NCBI RefSeq assembly: GCF_034702125.1
Contig: NC_085868.1
Span: 46,213,764-46,277,763, forward strand
Length of the DNA: 64,000 nucleotides
Source of the DNA: Engraulis encrasicolus
Lineage: Eukaryota > Chordata > Actinopteri > Clupeiformes > Engraulidae
Direction of reading: 5' to 3'
In this document: positions 56,711 to 64,000 of the stretch, in pieces
How the letters are laid out: each line of letters starts with the position of its first letter
Numbering within the stretch: the first letter of the stretch is position 1
Program-made: the position numbers and the translations under genes
The notes under the pieces: generated by a model
What the model was told of the DNA's origin: nothing
Databases searched by the model: none
Seen by the model: only the letters and a program-made list of their open reading frames with translations

Positions 56711-57590
56711 AGACTTGTGTGATGGGCGAATTCGAGACGATTCGTCTAATGAATTGTTGAGAGGGGACCATTCGAACAAAACGTTGGACCATTCGTAGAA
56801 GGCATGGGGCGTTTCGTGCAGTACCTGAGGATTTTTCGTAGAAGACCTAAGGACTTTACGTTCAACCCATGCAGACCTTTCGTTTAACTGGGCAGACGTT
56901 TAGTTTAGTCTGCCTATTTTATTAGCCTATTATTTTTATATTTTATCAAACTTGTGTGCCTACCACCACAATGCAATGAAAACAAAAATCGAACCATGTA
57001 GAAAGTGCGTGCGTGCGTCTCTATTTTTTTTTTTTTATTAATTTTTCATTTTAGTTCAGGCTGCTTTTTTTATCATTAGGCCTATTTTATAGCCTATTTT
57101 ATAAATATACTATATCGTAACGGACTGCCTCTGCCTCCTCCGGAGTGAGATAGCAGAGTTACCCCCTGTGAACTACATCTGTCTATAAAACGGAGTTAAT
57201 TTCAAATGGCGGGTGAGACTGTCAGGAAGCAACAAGCCGAGAGAGCAAGAGAGAGGGAACCATGAAGTGTGCGCCGAGAAGATCAGCATTCGCAAGAATG
57301 CTAAGCCAGACATTGATGTGAGCTGTTCCAAATTGAGACCAAGCGCACAAGTCTGCAAACAAGGGTTTTGCAAAAGTGCACTACTAAAAATAAGAAAAGA
57401 TATTCGTTGTGTTGATCTGAGTTATTTCTAATGTGTTGGTCACTGATTTATATTCATTTTTGGAAAGGTAAAGGCAGTCTTATTGTTGCCTAGCTGGCGC
57501 CCATCTCATAACTTAAAACAGTCCGTTGCACCGCTACAATATCGACGAAATGTTTTAAAATGTAGGCTTACAACAGTAATTTAAAGGTAA

Positions 57591-57739
57591 GGGATAATGT
57601 ATTGTCCACACGTGACTATAAGAAAATATTGCCCTACGGGACGGGACGAATAAGACCCCCGATGCCGAGGGCAGAGAGCTGTTATTCCGCTCCGAAGGAA
57701 ATATATTTCCGTAGTCACGTGTGGACAATACATTATCCC
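57591..57739. mobile_element. MITE, 149 bp with 28-base perfect TIRs
   Basis: The left arm 57591-57618 (GGGATAATGTATTGTCC...) and right arm 57712-57739 are exact inverted copies. Beyond them a weaker outward match (AAAGGTAA and CCTTTACC) exists. No clean target duplication can be assigned. Confidence 0.85.
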
Positions 57740-59370
57740 GCTTATCCCGCCTTTACCAACATTAGAAAGCATAGAATACATAGTTAACCAGTAGTTTATA
57801 GTAACAGGTTTATTGCCATTTTATAGCATGCGCAAAGAAAGATAGTTCGTGGAACGCTCATAATATAAAAAAGAAAGGAGTCGCACACTGGAGCTGAATG
57901 CAGAATCAAAAGCTGTATTAAACAAAGCCGAAAAAAGTAAATAAAACCGACAGACAGGGGACAAACGTTTCGGGTCTAGCATCATCTTCCTTCTCTTCTT
58001 TTTAATTATACGGCTCTTGGAATTATGCACAGAGCGATACGCTCCGGATAAGACATTGGCGCGGACGTCACCCCACCATTACGCACATAATTTAAAAAGG
58101 TTAACAAGCAACAGAGTTTGGCTACTTTCTAACTTGTTACAGCCACATTGCGCTTCAAACTGTTTGCAGGCTGCCTCGTTCACTGCGCGATATCTACTAA
58201 ACTCGGGTTCATAACAGGATCATTTCTATCTGATCTGTGCGCCGGATGGTTGGCTGGAGGAGGCAACGCTAGCCTAAAGAGTAGGCTACTTCACCCTTAA
58301 GGAAACTATCAACGAACTCCTCACTTGTTAAAAAAATACTACTGTTAATAAAAGATGTCACGACAGCGGCCGGCGGGCAGTGACAGTTTGCTTTCTTGAA
58401 ATAACAACACTCGGACAATAGTGTAGACTTGTGCGCTACACGCTGGGGTGGGGCAGGGCTGCTGAGCTGTCTGCTACAAGCTGTCGTGCCGGGACGTGGA
58501 CTGTATCCATTGCGTGCGGCCGGTCGCTTTGGGAACTGTGGGTAAGTTGCATTTGGGTAGGCTATTGCGCGTGTTATAGTTGAATTAAGTAATTGACGAG
58601 CCAACGTCCGGCAGCAGTGGCTGAGTGTGTAACTTAACTTAACTTTTGTAGGCTACTATCGTCCGAGTGTCTCCAGATTGTGATTATTTATTCATTTATT
58701 CAAAGACGATAGCAGTTTACAGACGCTGCTGGCTGCATGGATATTGTGGTGGGTTTCCCTCCTAATTGTATTTTATGAAATTGTAAAAATAAAACTACCA
58801 TAACATTTACTCCTGTTGTCTGTCGTTCCTGAATCGTGGTCTAAATTTCACCTCTTACAATAGTGTCAAGTCCAGTGAATGATCCTGCATCCATGGATAA
58901 TTGGATAAAGCATACTAAGTGGACATGAAAGAAATGCGAAATTAAAACAACAGCGTGTCAATGCAAGCACTTTATTTATCACATGTGAAACGAGAAGGCA
59001 AAAAGTGCAATTAGTTAATAAATGAAACAGTGTACAGGTCAGTGCTGGTAAAAAAGAGTTTTAATGACTTGCACAAAGTTGATGCTCGTTTGGTGAACTT
59101 CAAAAAACCTGCGCTGTATTCAATAAAAGCTGGGCATAATGCACATAAAGGACTGAAAATGAAAATGAATCATATCCCAGGAAAAAACAAACCGTATCCC
59201 GGGAATCCCGGGAAATAAGTGATTCAAAGTCGTAGTTGGCCTATTGAAATTTGTCCTCAAATTGCACCAAATCTGGGTGGCAATCCCCTATATGTGGTAC
59301 ATATTCTATGTTGTAGCCCAGTGGCGTAGCTAGAAAAGACAATCTAGGTGTTCCCAAGAAAATACAGGTG

Positions 59371-59402
59371 TTCCTTATTTATTTATTTATTTATTTATTT
59401 TT
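59371..59402 (+). repeat. (TTTA)n tract beside a hAT-type end
   Basis: About seven TTTA units. The sequence 45 bases upstream, CAGTGGCGTAGCTAG (59330), is a hAT-type terminus without an identified partner. Confidence 0.75.
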
Positions 59403-59961
59403 TAACTCAGAGTAAACACATCCATAGCACGTTTGCACGGATCGGCTTACTATCACGGTGCCATACTATTACGCATACTATTACGAATGAATCATGATTG
59501 GCAAACCCAACCTAACTTATTTGTTGCTATATTTGCGCTGCAACTGAATTCAAAGGGATGTATATTGGCTTTAAATATACATCAATTATCTCATCAGAGT
59601 CCATTCCTCGGCGAACTCCTTTTCAAACATTGACTGGAAGTGTTGCCAATTCTTGAAAACACGTATTGCTGTGACGGTGGCTCTGGTGTGTAGGGCTACA
59701 AAATATTATTAAGGAAATGTTGAAACTAACAAACAGAAAACCAATCCACCAGTTGCGCTGCGTTTGAAACGTTATTGGTGTTCAATTTATATCCCGAAAT
59801 TGGGAAACAACAAGGACAGCCTCCAACGCAAGGAAGGCAAAACACAGCCATTCTGGCTAGTAGCAGAAGTTTTCACAAACCCAAAAGGCCGACCGGCTTA
59901 ACCAAAACAAAGGAGAAAAGAAAAGGATGGGAAGAGGGGTACAGACAGGGCTGGCTGGAAG

Positions 59962-59971
59962 AGGCGCGCGC

Positions 59972-60052
<81 letters not shown>
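59962..60052 (+). repeat. (CG)n-(TG)n microsatellite
   Basis: Five CG units lead into a perfect TG tract of about 80 bases. Confidence 0.97.
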
Positions 60053-60056
<4 letters not shown>

Positions 60057-62456
60057 TGACGTGGGTAATCACAGTTAGCACGAGCAGCAGTCAGCTTACC
60101 GGTCCAGACAATCAGAAAGTAAAGGAAATGTCTTCACGGTACCTGACCTGTTCCGAGCGTCCCAGCGTTTCACAACTCCAAACGAAATACACAATTCACA
60201 CTTGGTAGCAGTCCGAGTTGGTAGTCAGTCGGCGTGTTACTCTCTCCGCAACTAATGCTACTCCTCCACCAAGTAGAACACACCGTTTACAGGCATCTCC
60301 ATACTGGCATTCTTAATGAGAAATCTCCCCTAAAGATCATAATGTGATGTTGTTTAATCCATTTCGTGTTAGTTATGCTAGCGACTGGGCTTCTTTATGG
60401 AGCGTTCATGCTGGGTATCAGCTGCATCAAAATCTTCAAACTTGTTTTTAAAACTACCGCGTCTGTACTGTCTGTGTCTGCGCGCGCGTTATCGTTCACG
60501 CATGGTCTTCTCTATGGGATGTACTATATTTATTTTAGGAGCAACGTACGAATGAAAGGGTTGAAATCCATACTCGTCGCCTACATGTGCGGCCTTTTTA
60601 TCATTTCGTGTCCATAATAGTTTTAGGCACATAACGCTCACGCCCTCCGCAATTTAATAGGCCCTATTGCACTCCAACCAACTGTATCGGGCAAAATCAT
60701 TTAGCTATCCACTGACTGCTTCAGGGATGGCGAAAGCTTTCAGATCGCTCTGGCATTTAGGCACGTCTACAGAAGAGAGATCTGGGATCCCCAAGCTAAC
60801 TGTATTTTGGTTCATCTATAGCTGCATCATCCTCTACTCGCGCAGACCCTTAGTGCTTCGTGCATCTTCGTTACACTTCCTGAATATAGCCTACATCTGC
60901 GTGAGAACCAGGTTATTATCCTCTCGGATGGTTTGGGTAATAAGGCTAACTGTGGGCTCACTTGGTGGTGTCGTGGACCTGCTTTTTGAAGGGAGAACCT
61001 CTGCGATTCTGGAACCTGAAGTCTGTTGGACCTAAAGCCGTGGCTTTTTAAAATAATAACTGCGGAATGGAATCAGAAAAATTAATTGCATCGCGCTCAC
61101 CATTCACCGGCCTGAAGTCATTTGGGAGCGATTATGCTTCAGTGATATGTAGACCGACAGTTGGTTATTGTTAATGTAGGCGGATTTCGGGGGCATGATT
61201 TTGTTGACAAGTACTTATTTAACGACTGAAGATGTCATGTAGACTGTTTGACGGCCCCTTCCATAGGACAGCATCCATCCATCCATCCCTTCCTCATCTT
61301 AACGCGCAACGGTAATAATAGCCATTACTTTTCTTGTAGACGTTGCGCGTAATATTTTATTCATTATCGACTTATTTCAAGCAGCATTCCACTGTCCACT
61401 CTGTGTGGCCCTGTTGAAAGGGTTACCTTGTCTATGCGGGAGGGGGGATGGCTTCCACTGAACAGGTGGCAGGTCATTTGCATGACAACACTTCATGCCC
61501 ATTAGCGAACACTTTGTTCTCAACAACTCCCCATTAAGAAATGTGTATTCTGAATGTGTTTGTCACCGTTTTCAGCAAGCCTGGCGTCGCCATGAGGACC
61601 TGATGTTTTCCACAGAAAACATGCATGGTTGCAACCACTTACAAAAAAAAAACAAAAAAAACCTTCTCACCGTTTCACTGAATTTAAAGACTCACTGCTC
61701 TGATGTAGCCTACTCTTTATTATTTGGTGTTGGAACTGTCTATGCATGGCGTGGCATGGGCAGACGTTGGTAGGCTTTACGAATGCATACACGCACACAA
61801 AACGGTTCAGTTCAACGTTTATTGACCAGCAAGCAAGCGGCGCAGTACCAGCTGATTTGCTCTGGAGTCGCGAAGTGAAAACTGACTTTCAAACCCACAT
61901 CGCAATCACCTTCAAGCGAGAGCGCACGCTAGGAAGAATGTTCCATTCATGTTGATGTGGGCAGGGGGAAAGTGTTACATTGGACTCATTCAATATCATT
62001 GTGCAAAGTGTGTGTTCCAATATTGTGCTGGGGATATGTGTTGGGGATTTCTCGTGTGTCTATTTTGTTTGCGTAAAACGATTCCACCAATAGTGCAAAT
62101 TACAAGTAGGCCTAGTTCTAGGTTATGTCTGACAAGTAGAACTAAGGAGGAATTCTAACGAAACCTAAAACAAAATAGGCAGTTAGCTTGTTTAATAACG
62201 GCCAAAATAGGTAGCTACCAGCTTATTTAATAAAGAGGCCTAATACAAATAAAATAATTGCTCAAGACTATTGCCTTTACAGTTAAAAGGAGCGTGAAAA
62301 ATAGCTGAATTACATTTTTAAATCAACAAAAAACGTTAGAATGAGCGTTAAAAACAGCTGATTTACATTTTGAAACATTTACAAAATAGGCAGCCTGAAG
62401 GCTTGAAGGGATTGGAGGACGATTTCCAACAAAAAAAATATAGCAGCCTGAAGGGA

Positions 62457-62459
<3 letters not shown>

Positions 62460-62489
<30 letters not shown>
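62460..62489 (+). repeat. (TC)n microsatellite
   Basis: Short TC run. Confidence 0.95.
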
Positions 62490-62490
<1 letters not shown>

Positions 62491-62894
62491 AAACCGTAGC
62501 ATGGATTTAACATGGGTGCATTCAGTAGGCTGTGTTTTCCGACACTGTTGTATCTTTTCTGGCTCATGCGCGAACTATTTGTTGTCATTCAGAATCAGAA
62601 ACATCAAAGTGTCGGCAGACAGCTTTCTCTTGTTGCTGGTGCTTTGCATTTCATTTGAATAGTGAAGCTATAGGCCTACTCTCCACACATAGGTATATTC
62701 CAGACCCACAGAAGACGGTAGCTAGAAGCTTTCATCTAAAAAGTTACCGGAAAGTCAGAAAACTCGCTGCATGACAACCAAATGTGCTCAGTGGTCAAGA
62801 CTTCTAGACGCACGCTGCCCTGATTCAAAGCGACAAGGCTGTGCTTGGTCCCGCCTCTCTGTCTGCCCGCAGATGGGGCTACTCAAATAGCCTA

Positions 62895-63105
62895 CTGTTC
62901 CAGAAATGTAAGGAGTAGAAAGTAACATAGGCCTACAGATATTTGTCAAAAAATGTAACGGAGTAACGGCGTAAAAGTGAAAAAAAAGCTTCTCAAATAT
63001 TGTTCCAGAAATGTAAGGCGTAGAAAGTAGGCTAACCTAGATAATTGTCAAAAAATGTAAGGCGCAAACGTAAATTGTCAAAAAATGTAACGGCATCAAC
63101 GTAAA
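62895..63105 (+). repeat. Tandem repeat, about 100-base unit
   Basis: TGTTCCAGAAATGTAAGG.GTAGAAAGTA at 62898 and 63001, with TTGTCAAAAAATGTAA repeated after each and once more at 63078. Confidence 0.8.
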
Positions 63106-63524
63106 AAAAAAAACCAACATACTAATTAAAATGAGTAAGTACATTTTATTTATAAAGCACATCTAGGAATAGAAAAAAAACAGCTGATTTAGCCTACATG
63201 TTTTAATCAACAAAAAACAAAAATGACCAAAATGAGCATTATAAACAGCTGATTTACATATTTAAATAAAAAAAACCCGTGAAAATGAGCATTAAAAAAG
63301 CTGATTTACATTTATAATATAGGCAGGCTGAAGGGATGTTTAGTTCAAACCTAAGGATCTTTAGTTCAATTTTAAGGACGTTTCGAAGGCTTTTGCGGTA
63401 GACGGAACGTCCTCGACGAAAGATCCCCTGCCTTATACGAATGGTCCAACGTTTTGTTCGAATGGTCCCCTCTCAAGAATCCATTCGACGAAAAGACCTG
63501 TACCCCACACAAGCATATGCCCGC

Positions 63525-63545
63525 ACACAGACACACAGACACACA

Positions 63546-63612
<67 letters not shown>

Positions 63613-63617
63613 CCACT

Positions 63618-63698
<81 letters not shown>

Positions 63699-63725
63699 GC
63701 ATATGCCCGCACACAGACACACACA

Positions 63726-63795
<70 letters not shown>
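63525..63795 (+). repeat. Long (CA)n array with internal duplication
   Basis: CA tracts are interrupted by AACCCACTCGCACATA and by a second copy of AAGCATATGCCCGCACACAG (63511 and 63697), so a block of about 190 bases is duplicated. Confidence 0.95.
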
Positions 63796-63943
63796 GGCAC
63801 ATGCATCCCCTCTTAATTCGTCAGATTTCCAAATATCCCATGGAGCTTCATGAGCAGGACTGGTGTAAATGGGACTCGCCCGGCTGTGTTCCTCCACAAC
63901 CGACAGGAGTGTAGTGTGGTAGCCAGCCTGCTGGGATGAGTAT

Positions 63944-63947
63944 GGGT

Positions 63948-63982
<35 letters not shown>

Positions 63983-63997
63983 TGTGTGTGTGTGTGC
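63944..63997 (+). repeat. (TG)n microsatellite at window end
   Basis: TG tract with single TCTG interruption; continues towards the window edge. Confidence 0.95.
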
Positions 63998-64000
63998 ATC

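Larger units (their letters stand above)
57900..61950. other. Comparatively CpG-rich block, no gene proven
   Basis: CpG is clearly more frequent than in the rest of the window, especially at 58010-58070, 58360-58620, 60140-60240, 60460-60600 and 61800-61930. A consensus-like splice donor GTGGGTAAGT lies at 58537. Frames of 83 aa (60366-60617, hydrophobic segments) and 122 aa (60667-61035) are not recognised. A promoter or first exon of a host gene is possible but not shown. The fragment AACGTTTCGGGTCTAGCATC near 57964 is a common fish repeat phrase. Confidence 0.4.
56712..63512. mobile_element. 6.8-kb segment bounded by inverted termini (unclassified)
   Basis: A 41-base stretch including GAGGGGACCATTCGAAC (56757-56797) recurs as a perfect inverted copy at 63436-63476. 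Similarity continues outward to CTTGTGTG-like ends near 56712 and 63512, and inward for over 100 bases through repeated CTTTCGT/ACGTTC words. It could be a single large DNA transposon or two opposed copies of a smaller one. No target duplication or transposase was found. Just inside the right end, blocks of AACAGCTGATTTACATTT recur at 62300-62400 and 63180-63320. Confidence 0.55.

Noticed and set aside
63433..63999. Long open frames of Cys-Val or His-Thr repeats (also near 17640, 22460, 22990, 24640, 42760, 49440, 59930)
   Set aside because: These are translations of (TG)n/(CA)n microsatellites in all frames, with no domain or context.

Overview
The window is vertebrate, almost certainly teleost fish, genomic DNA. 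The signs are long (CA)n/(TG)n and (CT)n/(GA)n microsatellites every few kilobases, tRNA-derived SINEs, many short non-autonomous DNA transposons, and fish-type non-LTR retrotransposons. The recurring AGGCCTA word would fit a clupeiform-like genome, but that is only an impression. I found no host protein-coding gene, rRNA or tRNA gene that I can defend. The only intact coding capacity is the two ORFs of one LINE.

Left part (0.3-22.5 kb). Two related composite elements alternate. A hAT-like element (TAGTGTTGCT ends, 8-bp target duplications) occurs at 280-6548 and 14228-17397. An element with CACTGTAAA termini and 2-bp flanking duplications (CMC/EnSpm-like) occurs at 6626-13669 and 19293-22455. 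Each left-hand copy has been enlarged by later insertions. Copy A of the hAT element carries a 3.16-kb TTAA-flanked (piggyBac-like) element with a SINE inside it. The first CACTG copy carries a 1.77-kb element that contains a second copy of itself (4-bp duplications ATAT and TTAT), plus a 168-bp MITE. The clean right-hand copies serve as empty-site controls, so the order of insertions can be read directly.

Middle (22.8-37 kb). A 5'-truncated LINE on the minus strand (22848-24341) sits between two (CT)n tracts. A 1.86-kb hAT element lies at 25798-27660 and a TTAA MITE at 28312-28651. The main object is a complete 5.39-kb I-type LINE (30521-35910) with two open frames, a TGATG stop-start overlap, a GAA-repeat tail and a perfect 12-bp target duplication. 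It interrupts another CACTG-ended element (29921-36920).

Right part (37-64 kb). This is a dense series of short hAT, TTAA and TA-type MITEs, many with exact target duplications, a 342-bp fold-back element, a decayed L2-like LINE with a mariner-like MITE in its 3' region, and another CACTG element holding a GGATCC-rich MITE. At 56.7-63.5 kb a 6.8-kb segment is bounded by inverted termini with a 41-bp perfect match. Its interior is comparatively CpG-rich and is the only place where a host promoter or first exon seems plausible.

The most unusual observation is a roughly 150-200-bp module containing a TATATAAA box. It occurs six times, in both orientations, inside elements with different termini (hAT-like and CACTG-type), which suggests a promoter cassette shared between transposon families.
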